Assembly: GCA_022818135.1 (NCBI GenBank)
Contig: JAFMSR010000007.1
Span: forward strand, 6,741,672-6,805,671
From: Saxidomus purpurata
Lineage: Eukaryota > Mollusca > Bivalvia > Venerida > Veneridae
DNA length: 64,000 nt
Reading direction: 5' to 3'
In this document: piece after piece, positions 36,501-47,647 of the stretch
Layout of the letters: every line of letters starts with the position of its first letter
Numbering within the stretch: the stretch's first letter is position 1
The notes under the pieces: model-generated
Databases searched by the model: none
What the model was told of the DNA's origin: nothing
What the model saw: the letters and a program-made list of their open reading frames with translations, nothing else
Translations under genes and position numbers: made by a program

Positions 36501-39500
36501 ACATCTGTATGACTCTTCGTCTCATTCAGGTAAACATGTATGCATTGTTACATCAATATCCCTTCAAGTATATAGAAGAAATGCTCCGGACAAAGTCGTT
36601 CTTAATTCGACAAATGACACTCCTCATTGAGGTTAACGTTTATGCCAAATATAAACACGATTGCTCCTTGCATGTCAAAGTTATGGTCCGGACAAAATCA
36701 GTCTGGACGGACGCACGGGCTCACAGACGCACGGATGCACAGACTGCCAAAAGCGGCGACTATGTCAAGCTCACCGCAAGTGGGCTCGACAAAAATGATC
36801 GAGGGTCATTACCATCTTACGGTTACTTTACATTGTTTCACCGGCCATCAAATATATCAAGTTTGATTATGTGTTTAATCTGTGATAAATGTATTGTGTT
36901 ATACAGAAAAAAATGTATAGTGATGTTTTATAATCAATGCTGTTCTGAGATAATTTCCTGTTAATAATCACCACTCAAGGGCCACACGAACGCAGTCAAT
37001 AACTTTCAAGAACACCCGATCGAAATTTGACCAAACATTATTTATACAAATTAAAGACATAATACAGACCACACCTTCGAGTGGGAATGTCTAGTTCCCA
37101 TACAATGTGTTGGGACCGATCGGATCGACTTGGTTGTGTTAAAATATGTTTTGTTTTTCAAATTGATCAAAATGTGACGTATTCGTTGAAAATTTCGTTT
37201 TTATTTGCCTTTTTCTGCATGTGAGATATTCTTTTTCGTGTTCCTATAAAATTCGAAGTCAAACGTATACATCACATATTATGTGCCATATACGTTTCAC
37301 GCGAAGACTATTTTCGACCGAATATATCATACGTGTGACATATGCGGTCGATTTTTTTTCTCGTGTGATATATACGTTCCGGGACATATACGGTTCAACA
37401 GTGCTTTAATCAGTTAGACACGATTGTGCTTATCACCACGAAAGCAAAGAGACAATCCGGTACCTTTTTGTGTAAAGTGTTCGCGCTAAAATCTGCCGCA
37501 AGTTGTAACTGGTGATCGGATTCCCGCCAAATGTTCTCGTTTTCATGAAGACGTTCGCCAGCAGGCAGTCTGTATTAGTACTTTCAATAAACAGAATTGG
37601 AAGAAAGCATTGTTACAGCTAGGAGCTTTTTACTTATATTTTTTTATTCAGTGATTTTCCCGGAGCTTGCTGACTCTTGGCTAATGCAGAAGGTTGTATC
37701 TATCATTGGTCCAAACACAGGAACAAAAGCATACATAGACATGCTGACAGAAGTTATCAAGGAGAGAAAGTCTGAACCCTCGGTACATGTACAATTTATA
37801 GTCTATGCAAGTTGTTATTTCTCTGCAAAGAACGAGTGAATATTTACCTTTTAACCTAACTAAGCCTTATCATTTTGAAACATGTTGATCTCACTTTATA
37901 TTTAACTATGGTTATAATCGTAAATGTATTTATACTATTCTGTAAACAATCGTACAGGTCAAAGGTGAGGTCACTCTCCAATTGTTTTCTTGAATGAATT
38001 GAAATCTCTATTTAAACAGCAACACAAAGACTTGCTTCAAGTTATGATTGATGCACAGAAAGAGAGTGCAGACGCAACAGAATGCAAAGGCGATACGTTA
38101 AGTGATTTTAAACAGCGAGGTAAGTAGTGTTACGTTAAAGTGTATGTCAAAAATGGCGGTCTGTATTGTTGTCGGTTTGCCATACCGGTATTACCGTTTC
38201 CGTTTTGCATTTGAAAAACTTAATACCGAATTGTATGTTTGTATCATCAGGTTATTTCGTCCCATAATTATTTTTCCAATATAGTAGTCTCTGTCTGTCA
38301 CAAAACTCCTTCTACACGCCTGTATGGATTTTAATGATACTTTGTAGAAATGTTTAGTACAAAGTGCCGTTGTGTATTGTCGGAATTTTCTGGTTCAATG
38401 ATTCTTAGCGGAATTATTACCCTTTTTCTTTAACCCTAACCTTAGCCCTAAATTTTGTCCGCGCAACTCCACTTATACCGCCCATCGGATTTCAACCAAA
38501 CTTCAACATGAATGTACATAGCCAAGCCTTGTTATGCAAATCATCGGCATTTTTCGGTTGAGTGATTAATTGAGGAGTATTTTTGAAGGCCATATGAAAA
38601 TAAGTTATCAGAATCTTTTGCTTTTGAAAGCAATATGAAAATATGTTATGTTTCGCATTATTTGAAAATCATGACACATATTATGCCAGTCTATCTATAG
38701 TATTCAGTGGTTGAAGTCATACGTTTTAATGTGAAAAGCAATCTCTAATTACTAGTGATTTTCTGAAAATTCAGGTTTAAACGATGAAGAAGTTTTAGCA
38801 AATTCTATCGCATTTATGATCGGTGGGCTTGAGACTACGAATACGGTATTGTCATGGCTCATTTATGACCTGGTAGCCAACCGTGAATGTCAGGAAAAGC
38901 TAATACAAGAGATAGACAAAGACGTCGGGAAGGTGAGAACATTATGGGACAGTATGTCCGAGTTTTACTATGTAGCTCTTAGTTTGAAATATAAAAGTCT
39001 GATAATGGATGAAGGTTGTTGAAATAACGAATAATTGCAGTTAGAAATACAATTATCTGTTTATAAAAGTCTTGCACTCAGATCTAGCGTCATACTTGAT
39101 CTTTCTGTGGTGAAGGTATATATACAGGTCATAATTACTAAGATAGAACAACGCGATTCTTGCTTAAAATAATTATCAGTATAAATAAAGTAATTTTAAT
39201 AGAAAAAGTATGCAAAATAACTGCACCTAGATAACTAATAAAGAACGAGATATTAGGACACATTTGAATACTTGTACATGTATATATATTGTATTTCCTT
39301 TTTTCAACTCAAGACCCAAAGAACCAGCTTTATAAGTCTACCAGTCTTTTATTTTTGTTCATTCTTATTTCTTCACTGCGTTCCAAGAAGGATCCGCATT
39401 TTCTTAATTGTGCAGTATGTTACTAACCATATAGCCTCGTCTTCTTATGATTTGCATTCGTTTTGACAAGGTGTTTTAAGCACTACTTTATATCCGCTAT

Positions 39501-42349
39501 ATTTAAAAACAATGCATGTCGACATTAGCTTGTTTGACACAGTCTGGTAATATCAAGGCACATGTTTTGAAGCATTTTAGATTTGCTTTCCTTGTCATCA
39601 ACCAGGATAACACTATTATATCGTAAAATTTAACTTGTAAATATATGTCTGAGTGTTCGTACTAATATTTAATGCTATCTTCTGTGATGTCTTTAATTAC
39701 AGGATCCAGTGACGTATGATAATGTTTTTAAACTAAAATATCTGGATATGGTTGTGAATGAAACACTTCGAGTACACTCCCCTACAGTTGGGTATGTTTC
39801 TGTTTATGTTTATGTTATAAAACTAAAACATGAGTTTGGTCTTTACATACATATCAAACTACATGTATTCAAGTATGCAAATGAGTTATTTAAGAACTGT
39901 TTATGAAGTGTACGGCCTTGTAATCTTGTGCTTATATTATAGTAAATCTTTTTTACAATAGCTATATCTGTCATGTGTATTATGCAGTGGCTTTACGGAA
40001 ATCTACAATAATCTACACCTTTTACGAGCTGATTAAATGTCGGTAGAGCGGTGTGCGAGTGGTTACGAAACGAGACTAAAATATAAAACTGCCCAATAAG
40101 TTACGAGATTGTCATGATATTTGATACACTTTTACGTTCTTTTATTGAAGAGTGTCAAGAAAAGCCAAAGAAGACATGAAAATAAACGGTATTTTTATCC
40201 CGAAAGGGATAATGCTTATTATCAGAAGCTCAGCTTTACATTTTATGCCAGAGTACTGGGTGGACTCACATATTTATAACCCGGAAAGGTAAAGTTCTCA
40301 ACGTATTCAGCTGTACGTATGTCAAAGTTTGTAAAAATGTAATTATACTAATGAAATTCAATTTTATGAAATCGGATAATGTAGTGTTTTGAATATATTG
40401 TGTACCATTGCCAATATACATGTACAGTTATATTATAAAACCTTTTATGTTTATTCCCATCGCGTAGCGGGAGGGGATATACGAATAGTCTCCGTCCCTA
40501 TATATTCCGTAATATTTCCCGCCTTAACCCCTGGAAGGATTTTTACGAAACTCAGGTCAGATTTTTACTGAAGAATGTGCAGAACCCATGACTCTAGTTC
40601 AAGGTCACAACTTCAGGTAAAACATTTGAGTCTTAAAATTTGTGTCCGCTCCATATTTCCTCAAGCCCTTGAAAGAGTTTGATGAAACTCAAATGTTAAG
40701 CATTTCAAGACGATAAGCAGAACCATGATCTGGTCATGTTGGGTCTAGGTCACAACTTAAGGTCAAGCGTTTGATTCTTATCTCCTTAACTCTTTTGCAA
40801 TTTTGATGACAATTTGCCCAAATGTTTACCTCATCAAGTTAATGTGCAGGACCCATGATCTGGCAACGCCGACTCAACGTCAAAGTCACAACTTAAGATT
40901 TCAGACTGTCTAATCACAAAACCTCCCTACTCACGCAGATCTTTTCTTTGACCAATTGAACAGATCAGTAACTTTATTTGCCCTTCAGAAATCCACGGTG
41001 TGCTCCTGTATGGGAAAAATACACTTAGTAACATAGGTTCCTTCAGTGTTCCTTTTTACTGTTTTTTAGATTGCCTTGTGATTTTTACCACGATCTCCGT
41101 GTTCATACATTTGAGATACTTGGATTCTGACAGTTGAGAGTGAAGTTGAAAGTGTCACTTTTGCAACTGTTCAGTTTTCTTCTTGAAAGATAAAAACTAA
41201 TTCAGTTTTATTCTAACCAGTTTCCGGAGTTACTTATGTTTTATCAGGACTTGTTTTATCAAAATGGCCTCTTAAAGCATATTTTGTGATTGCTTAAAAC
41301 TTATTATTTATCAGTACACTCATTAGTACACCAAGGTCTTCTTAAAAATATGTATCACCTTTAGTATACACTAGTAACCCAAACTTTAAGCCGTGTAACA
41401 CGATGTGGTAAGACATGTTAATGCAATATAAATTGAATATATTCCTCATTAGGTTTTCAGAAGAAAATAAAGCAAACATCAACCAGTATGCTTTCCTGCC
41501 ATTTGGGCTGGGTCCTAGAAACTGTGTTGGTATGCGTCTGGCACTGTTGGAAGTGAAGTCAACTATTGTCAGTTTACTTCAGAAGTATCGCTTCCATAGA
41601 GGTGACGGTCTGAAGGTAAACAACTATATTCTGTTGTATAAAAATCATTTAGTTAAAACAATGATTTACTAACTCGATGGATTTACATTTTGTAATATCA
41701 TATTCAATACATCGAACAGCTTCTTTCTTGGTATCATTTCATCACTACATCCCCTTAGATTATCCATTGTGATTTGACTTTGCATAGAATGCACCGTTAG
41801 TTAGTGTTGCAAAACGGACGTAAGAACACATGGAGCTATTGGGTTATTGAGTAATGGTCACCAATTGCTGCCTAGATACTGATTTATTAGCTACTTGCAG
41901 GAGAGAGGTTTCAGCAGGTCATGATATCTAAATGGTACTGTAAGATTATCTTGGTGTAGCTGGGTACAGGTCCGTGGTAATTAGAAACTAGGTTTATAGG
42001 TTATCCACTCAAAGTTGTATCGTTTTACAAAGTCGAGTTCCATAACAGTAATCAGAGACATGATTTTGTGCTGAGCATGAGATTGTGCTCAAGCAACTTT
42101 TATAAGCACGAGGCACGTCAAGTTCAGGTGGAGCCACCATATTTTCGCCATCTGTTACAATAGTATAAGATATCGTATGAATTGGCGCTAATTGATGATC
42201 TGTGCATGGATGAAATCTACTGATAGCCTTTAATATTGTAGGATTTGACTTTTGATTTTTCTGTGTTTCAGATACCAATGAAAAGTAACGGTACGATGAT
42301 ATTGAAGCCTGCTACACCAGTGCGTGTACGCTTGGAGAAAAGACTTTGA
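27537..42349 (+). CDS. P450-1: CYP3-like (clan 3) cytochrome P450, complete
   Basis: Fourteen exons: 27537-27610, 29275-29368, 29662-29714, 29932-30028, 32950-33060, 33340-33431, 33759-33910, 37652-37782, 38020-38119, 38775-38932, 39703-39791, 40151-40288, 41453-41615, 42272-42349. The total is 1530 nt, 509 residues, one frame throughout, close to the length of CYP3A enzymes. The N-terminus is a hydrophobic ER anchor (residues about 2-25) followed by CRRKK, then a variant proline region (IPFKPP). Motifs: helix C W125-xxx-R129; I helix GGLETT (318-323); K-helix E374-T-L-R377; NPERF about 427-431; heme loop [10 protein letters not shown] with Cys454. All residues needed for a working microsomal monooxygenase are present. 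CYP3-type enzymes oxidise diverse lipophilic compounds with electrons from P450 reductase; the substrate here cannot be told. A large intron 4 and intron 7 hold mobile elements. A near-identical duplicate begins at 53882. Confidence 0.93.
27890..28430 (+). repeat. Degenerate dispersed repeat in P450-1 intron 1
   Basis: Recurring phrases 'gaaggattttcatgaaact', 'ggtcaaggtcaca' and 'tcttctaaa' mark a degenerate internally repeated element of the same broad type as 40460-40930. It is absent from intron 1 of the second P450, which is shorter by about 970 nt. Confidence 0.55.
28671..28771. repeat. Fold-back inverted repeat in P450-1 intron 1
   Basis: Arms of 34 bp (28671-28704 and 28738-28771) differ at two positions and share the core 'gtcaatatatagttttgcg'. 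They are separated by a 33-nt loop. The segment from about 28662 to 28942 is missing from the second P450 copy, so it may be a small insertion. Confidence 0.75.
30528..30601 (+). repeat. tRNA-Ala(GGC)-like sequence, probably not functional
   Basis: An anticodon stem-loop 'cccgcttggcacgcggg' can be drawn with loop TTGGCAC, giving GGC. An A-box-like 'atagcgcagtgctatg' and a degenerate B box 'gaggtcgaagcctc', one T short, are also present. The acceptor stem is poor. The same sequence is in the second P450 intron at 55893-55967. Confidence 0.5.
30954..31483. repeat. Intron segment absent from P450-2
   Basis: About 530 bp between 'gttttaacgccct' and 'tgacaccctatgg' are missing at 56335 in the second copy. 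The segment holds a reversed tRNA-Ser/Leu-like piece near 31095-31143 ('ggccgagtggtt' on the minus strand). No target duplication is seen, so a deletion in copy 2 is as likely as an insertion here. Confidence 0.6.
32163..32342 (+). mobile_element. tRNA-derived SINE, second type, P450-1 intron 4
   Basis: The tRNA-like head is 'gagcggtggtgtagatgtta' with B box 'aggttcgagcccc'. The tail is 'cgcatgacaccagtacaggg', then 'ttctaggaagcggac', ending 'aatcgagctaaaat'. Copies: 57009-57192 (+), 44660-44822 (-), tail fragment 27212-27290. The same position is occupied in both P450 genes, so this insertion predates the duplication. Confidence 0.7.
32364..32902 (+). repeat. Dispersed repeat, family of 16195-17180
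   Basis: The repeat starts 'agctcacctgagcacaaag' and ends 'cttggcccacttgtttt', with a 'gtccgtcgtctgtctgtcg' segment and degenerate units containing 'ttcatgaaacttggtca' and 'aaatctaggtcg'. It is present at the same site in P450-2 (57218-57758). Confidence 0.75.
34080..34800 (-). repeat. SINE-like repeats in P450-1 intron 7
   Basis: On the minus strand 34419-34520 contains a tRNA-Ser-like sequence ('ctgtaatcgagtggttcgag'). Two related phrases, 'tctgtagcttaacgattaag' (34090) and 'ggtccgtagctcaaaggtcg' (34660), suggest further old tRNA-derived pieces. The same block is in P450-2 at 58920-59650. Confidence 0.45.
35787..37400. mobile_element. 1.6-kb TIR DNA transposon, non-autonomous, P450-1 only
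   Basis: Terminal inverted repeats begin 'tgttgaaccgtatatgtccc' and extend about 38 bp with one mismatch before diverging (right end 37363-37400). A target duplication 'gtgctt' flanks it (35781-35786, 37401-37406). The second P450 intron has the uninterrupted empty site at about 60621-60628. Subterminal repeats of 'ttcacacgtgtgatatattc' type occur three or more times near 35840-36000 and again inverted near the right end. The interior has 'gtgaccttgacc' repeats and no transposase, so it would depend on an enzyme supplied elsewhere. The superfamily was not determined. Confidence 0.9.
40460..40930 (+). repeat. Degenerate dispersed repeat in P450-1 intron 12
   Basis: Three to four loose copies of a unit with 'cccttgaaagagttt.gatg', 'agaacccatga' and 'caaggtcacaact'. 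It resembles the repeat in intron 1 at 27890-28430. No coding content. Confidence 0.5.
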
Positions 42350-43649
42350 TGACCGTACTGTAGGATATGACTTTAAACAATGTATTTAAAGATGTCGCTG
42401 GACACGTTTTTAGTCTGTCGTGTATTTTATTATGTCACAAAAGCAAACATTTAACATTTACATTTGAACTCTTCCTAGTCACAATGTAACTAGAAATTAA
42501 GGCGACAATTTTGTGTAGTAGAAAAAGAGTTACAATAACTGTTTTCTTATGGGCGACAGTCAGGAGCACACAAGACTATTCCCTGTTTGATACTATTTTT
42601 GTTTTTAGCCTTCCTGCAAAAAGACGTACAGATGCATAAACAATGGGATATTATCAATCTAAACTAAACTGTATAAACGAGTTTTGTGGTTGTATAATTT
42701 GTCTGAATCTTTAGGGGAATAGCTGAAGAGTGCATTCTTGTGGGTATGGTAGTGATAATTATTCTCATAAAAATGCATCTACATAATATGGTGAATACCT
42801 GCAATCTCATCAAGAATATGTCTTATGAAACCATACCATGCGATGAGTCTTTTAGTACATAGTGGTTAAAGCATTCTCATTGGGAGCGCGTGGTCAAAGG
42901 TTCAACTCACAAGTAGGGTCAGTTCTGATATGGGCGGTTGATGAGCCGCCAGCTAGTTAAATAACGGTTACTGTATGGCGCATTTTTAGAAGGGGTGACA
43001 CTATGATAAACCAACACTTTACCGTAACCTGTGCTAAAAGTCAAACTAGGACTTTCAGTAATTACAATACATTAACATTTTTGTAAGCGTTTACTAGTTG
43101 TTAAACTGTCTACACCAAAATGATTTTGTATATGAAGAGCTCGATAAACATAGCCTAGATACGTACAGATTATATTAAATCGTTAAATACTGGTTAAAAT
43201 TATGCATGACTGCAGAAAACAAATATTTTAAACAAGCTTATCTAGTATTAAAGTCTGCGTGTCAAAATAACCAGGAAATAAATAACTGTGCCTTTAAGAT
43301 AAGACAGCAGCTTCAAAAGCTCTCATATGATCGCTTAAATATATACTCAAACGCAAAAGAAAGTGTGGACGTTTCTTTTTATTATAAGTATAGTTATATC
43401 TGTTATAAACCTTTCACATGTGTATCATGTGAAACACGCCTGTCATTGTTTTGAACAAAGGCTACATCGGTCAGTGTTGGGGTTAAATGTTACGTAACGT
43501 CCCTTTACAAGCGTTTTCCATGATTCGCCCGTGCAGTGTCTGGGAAAATGTGAAATCGGTCATATAATCTCTCAATATTTTCTTACAACTTAAAGAAGTA
43601 AGAAAAACACACTGCTATATGAATATTTTCAAAATTCGCAATACCCAGA
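42350..43649. other. 3' flank of P450-1, no gene
   Basis: No AATAAA is obvious in the first 200 nt after the P450 stop. A tRNA-like B-box piece lies near 42862-42912. An open frame of 82 codons at 43206-43454 has no recognisable features. The final 150 nt may contain the terminal region of the Tc1-like element that follows. Confidence 0.4.
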
Positions 43650-44640
43650 CTTTCTCAGCGTAAACGTATTGAAGCTTTGATGATGCTTAGCAGAGGTGAC
43701 TCCGTCGATAATGTTTCTAGGGCATTTAATTGCCACAGAATCACAGTAAGTTAACTTCGTGCCAGGTTCAAGGAAGCATGAACAGTTGACGATCGTCCTC
43801 GAACCGGCAGACCTCGTGTACATAACGTCATATTAAACCATCATTTTGAAATGACGCACACCAGCGTCGTTTTCAAAGCGCTGCCGCTACAGCGGTATTA
43901 GCAGGGATAACGGTATCCCTTCTAATACCGTATTGCTAATTACCGTATAAGGCGTCTGCGTTATTGTGTTCGGCCTATCACACCAAGACGAGCTTACGTT
44001 GGTAATATGCTTGTACGACGTCATCGCGTTGGTCGTTTGAACTGGGCACGGTTTCATATAGACGTCAGATGGATACATTTGTCTTTCCCGGTGAATCAAT
44101 GTTTAACCTCAGTCATCATGATGGGAGGGGGAGGATATTTAGGAGGAGAGGGAAGCGATTTGCTGACGCCTGTGTTGTAGAGAGAAACAGGTTTGGCGAG
44201 GTCAGTGTTATGAATTGGGGCAGGGATCATGGGAAACAGGAAAACTGATCTGGTCAACGTAAATGACAATCTTAATACAGCCGAGTACATTAACCAGATG
44301 TTAAGACAAGAAGCTGTCCCATTCGTTAATCAGCATGCTCCCGCCACATTGATGCACGACAATGCACGTCCGCATACGGCATGGCTAACGCAGCAATACC
44401 TAAATGCAAATGGCGTTAACGTCTTGCCTTGGCTTGCCGATTCTCCTGACACCAACCCAAGCGAGGATATTTCGGATCTTCTTGGTCGTAGAGTTATGTC
44501 AAGACATGTCGTCAACAATTTGCAGAAGCTACAGAAAATGCTCTGCAGATCGAATGGAACAACATTCCTGCACACGTCGTACAAAGTTACGTCAATTCCA
44601 TGGGACGCCGTATTGAACAGGTTATCCAATAAACCGGTGG
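43650..44640 (+). pseudogene. Tc1/mariner-type transposase remnant
   Basis: The N-terminal helix-turn-helix region reads LSQRKRIEALMMLSRGDSV with stops following, then DDRPRTGRPRV. The middle reads RRAYVGNMLVRRHRVGRLNW and RFADACVVERNRFGEVSVMN. The C-terminal DDE half is the open frame 44229-44663, with LMHDNARPHTAWLTQQYL (second Asp) and DTNPSED (third acidic residue). Near 44545 the frame shifts by one and the expected tail (EWNNIPAHVVQSYVNSMGRR) continues in another frame. At least three frameshifts and several stops make it inactive. Clear terminal inverted repeats were not found. Confidence 0.85.
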
Positions 44641-44659
44641 CCATACCAGGTATTAAATT

Positions 44660-44822
44660 GTGAAGAAAGCTTTTAGCTTATCGAGTCACTCTCGAGTCCA
44701 CTTCCTGGAAAAACCAGTACTGGTGTCATATGAGGAGGTACGGTCGTGACCTTGGTAGGGCTCGAACCCGCAACCTCCGGGATGAGCGGCAGACACGTAA
44801 ACCTCTACACCACCGCTCCCCT
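44660..44822 (-). mobile_element. SINE, second type, reverse orientation
   Basis: Reverse complement of the SINE at 32163-32342: the tail 'tagcttatcgagtcactctc' comes first and the tRNA-like head with 'ggctcgaacccgcaacctcc' last. It abuts the transposase remnant. Confidence 0.7.
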
Positions 44823-44887
44823 CCAACCGCTACCCGGTGGTTGGTCGGTCGGTCGGTTGCATTTTCCCTGCCCGGAGTATAACTTGA

Positions 44888-44983
44888 AAACTACTAAATC
44901 TGATAAGAATTATTACAATGAAGTCTAGCTACCTATCTGTTTTATATACTCAAAATCGGGCCGATCATCTTTTTTAAAGATAA

Positions 44984-45039
<56 letters not shown>

Positions 45040-46934
45040 TCTTCATTTAACGAATGTTAACATTTAAACAAACAACATGTGATATCAAACACTATGATGA
45101 ATAAACTATTTTCAACAAAGCCTTCAAACGTTAATTAAAAATGACATTATGCAAGACAGCAGTGGGAAACTGCGAGAATTTAAGTGTATCAAAGACAGGC
45201 ACATATTAAAAACAGATTAAATGAATATACATGTATAAATCCATACATATGATAACAGTTCTTGTTAGTCATGACATGGTAATCTTACGGCTATTGAAAT
45301 GGTTTTATCCATTCGTATACATTGTAAGGTATGACCACTAAATCGGTGGGACTTGGGACAAGCCAATTTGTGTAAGGAACTTGCGGATCTATTAGATATC
45401 TGTGGTCTCTGTTGTATAAAATTATTGGTAGCACTAAAGTTTTCTAGAATTAAAATCGAAAGTACAATGGTTGAGCACAACAAAAAAAAATCGTTTATTG
45501 ATTTTCTGATTAATTTTACGGTATTCTATGGCTATCTGAAAATATTGATTTTTTCGACAGAACGTAAACAAAAATCTTACACACGAGGGGGTGATGTCCT
45601 ACTGGTCCAAATTCGGCTATAAAGCATCACATTATGTATATAAAAAGGGCATTTTTGGATGTGACCACGGTGGTTCTATAGATTAATTGGGGTGTTACTA
45701 CTCAACGACTGTTTTGGTATGCGGACAGTCTTAAATGTTATACAGTAAGTCAATGGAAAAAGAGTTAGTGTAGTCATACCTAAATCGGATCAAGGTCTTT
45801 CAAATAGTATGGTCCGGAAACGCCCTCTATAAATGTCTTATCGTACTGATAATCTTGTCTCGCCTGGAAGCGTTTATCACGCCGTGCATTTATCACGCCG
45901 AGCGAGTAAACTGGTATTTGAGTATACTAGTTGTATGCAAAACTGCCCGTCATCGTGTCATTTAAATACCACATTTAATTTAAAAAATGGTATAATTGGA
46001 AAGCTGATGAAATTTTCTGTAAAACTGTGAAATTAAAACCTCTATATATAATTAACTATTATCTTTAACGCGGTTTACACGGTCCTGCTATTCCGTCTTG
46101 GGATGGTCATTTGACTCGCGATACTGGTCTTACAAAACTGTACGTTATTATGTTATAAAATAAAAAAACGAAAATCTAATTCATATCCGTTCAAAAATAA
46201 CTCTTAATTTACTTTTAATTAGCATTTTCCATCATTTGACCCTAAATATATAGTGAAAACCTGTGCACAAAATATCACCGTATCGCGAAAAAATCACCAT
46301 TGACGCCATTTTTGTTTTGAACAGATCTAACCGCCCCAGAAAATTAAAATACAGATGAAATACGAAAATCTAAGACATAACAGACGTACTTAGACTTAAA
46401 TCTATCAGAAAAGATGTTACATCAATCCCATGAACACCATGCAAGTAGGAAAGAAGCGCTAAAATTAGGTCGGTTTTCGGCTTTTGGTCATTTGTGAAAA
46501 AACAGTTCGTATGAGGTCACTTTCCAATGCGTAAATCCACCTAAAACGAAACATCGGTAAATATAATATTATGTAATGTAAGGGAATGCATATATTGTAT
46601 TAAGGATCACTTTGTTGGTCAAATTGATTGGTAAAATATCGAGATATACGTAGATATAAAGTATCAATATTTCTTTCTTTTTCCAAAATGGCGGGTACCC
46701 GGATGTTTGTCACGTGATCCGAGGCAAGTTATTTATCGTATTACTCTCGTTTCCGGACCATACTATTTGAAAGACCTTGATCGGATGCATCAGTGTTGAA
46801 CCGTTTTCTAGCTGTACTTAACAAGACCTAATTACACACTTTGAATCATAGCTAAAACATATAAATGAGTAATTTGTGCCGGATAATCTAATCGAGAGGA
46901 GATATCGCTCAGATATCGCTAAGATACTCCTCAA
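44888..46934. repeat. Third partial copy of the P450 upstream flank, interrupted
   Basis: 44888-45318 and 46785-46934 match 25733-26301 in order and orientation; both other copies are continuous across this point. A 1.47-kb insertion separates the halves. The copy includes the (AAT)n run at 44983-45040. Confidence 0.8.
45788..46782. mobile_element. 1-kb TIR element
   Basis: 35-bp perfect terminal inverted repeats begin 'gatcaaggtctttcaaatag' at 45788 and end in the reverse complement at 46782, with inner ends 'ggtccggaaacg' and 'cgtttccggacc'. The interior is AT-rich without a transposase frame. It sits within the larger 1.47-kb insertion, and a clear target duplication could not be assigned. 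Probably a non-autonomous DNA transposon. Confidence 0.85.
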
Positions 46935-46945
46935 TCACTGACATG

Positions 46946-47240
46946 TCAGTGAGAAAACTCAGGCATTACAAGGCAGAATAACGGTTCTTGAATATGATAA
47001 CAAACAACTTACAGATAAGGTTAACAAGGTAGGAAGGGACATGAAAACTAAAATCCACGACATTGCATGTTTAGAGCGTGAAAACAAGCGAAGAAGCAGG
47101 GAGGCAATGCAGCGGACAAATTACAATGAGTAATACTCACGCAAGAATAACATTAAAATTGCAAACGTGGAAGAAACTGAAGGAGAGGACCACTAAAACA
47201 TAGAAGAGAAAGTGCAGGACATTGTGAAGATCATCATCAC
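46946..47240 (+). pseudogene. LINE ORF1 remnant (coiled coil plus start of RNA-binding domain)
   Basis: One frame reads a coiled-coil stretch (QALQGRITVLEYDNKQLTDK, then CLERENKRRSREAMQ). It then has an in-frame stop at 47131-47133 and continues YSRKNNIKIANVEE, the signature that begins the RRM of L1/Tx1-type ORF1 proteins. A second stop follows at 47194-47196. It is therefore a dead fragment of a non-LTR retrotransposon, unrelated in frame to the minus-strand LINE at 7.9-9.3 kb. Confidence 0.75.
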
Positions 47241-47647
47241 ATCATTTTAGTAATGCGTCTGTCACACTATCCCGAAATTGACACTATGGACACACGGTAA
47301 AGGAAATGTTCAAATTCGGCTCTGATCGTAAAAACATCGGGCCATTCGTGAGGGCATCTTAAGCCATCGTATGACCGCCGGTGGAGTTTCTTAGGCTCCG
47401 GCAGCAACTTCGTGAGCGGTGGCAAAATCTTTGGCTTGCCAAAAAATTGCCGAAGGACCATGCGAAGGTTCATTTTCGTGTTGAATTCATGTGTCCATTT
47501 TGACCTTCTTAATGCCATCGTGAGGGCATCTTGTCAAATCTTGTCAAATCGCCTCACGAAGAAGATACGATGGAAACAAGAAGCTGCCCAATTGTCTTAG
47601 GAATGCAACACGACTACGTGAAGCCTTCGCAATGTCGTCATGTTTGA
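47241..47647. other. Spacer before duplication breakpoint
   Basis: Non-coding, possibly a continuation of mobile-element sequence, with a repeated 'gtgagggcatctt' (47350 and 47520). The left breakpoint of the segmental duplication follows at about 47648. Confidence 0.4.

Noticed and set aside
36497..36964. 155-codon open frame in P450-1 intron 7
   Set aside because: It lies wholly inside the TIR transposon and has no recognisable domain; related composition (gacggacgcacg repeats) explains it.
43206..43454. 82-codon open frame downstream of P450-1
   Set aside because: No recognised family and not supported by a promoter or splice sites; it could be chance in AT-rich DNA.
44229..44663. Intact transposase gene
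   Set aside because: Only the C-terminal half is open; upstream parts are in other frames with stops and the tail is frameshifted.
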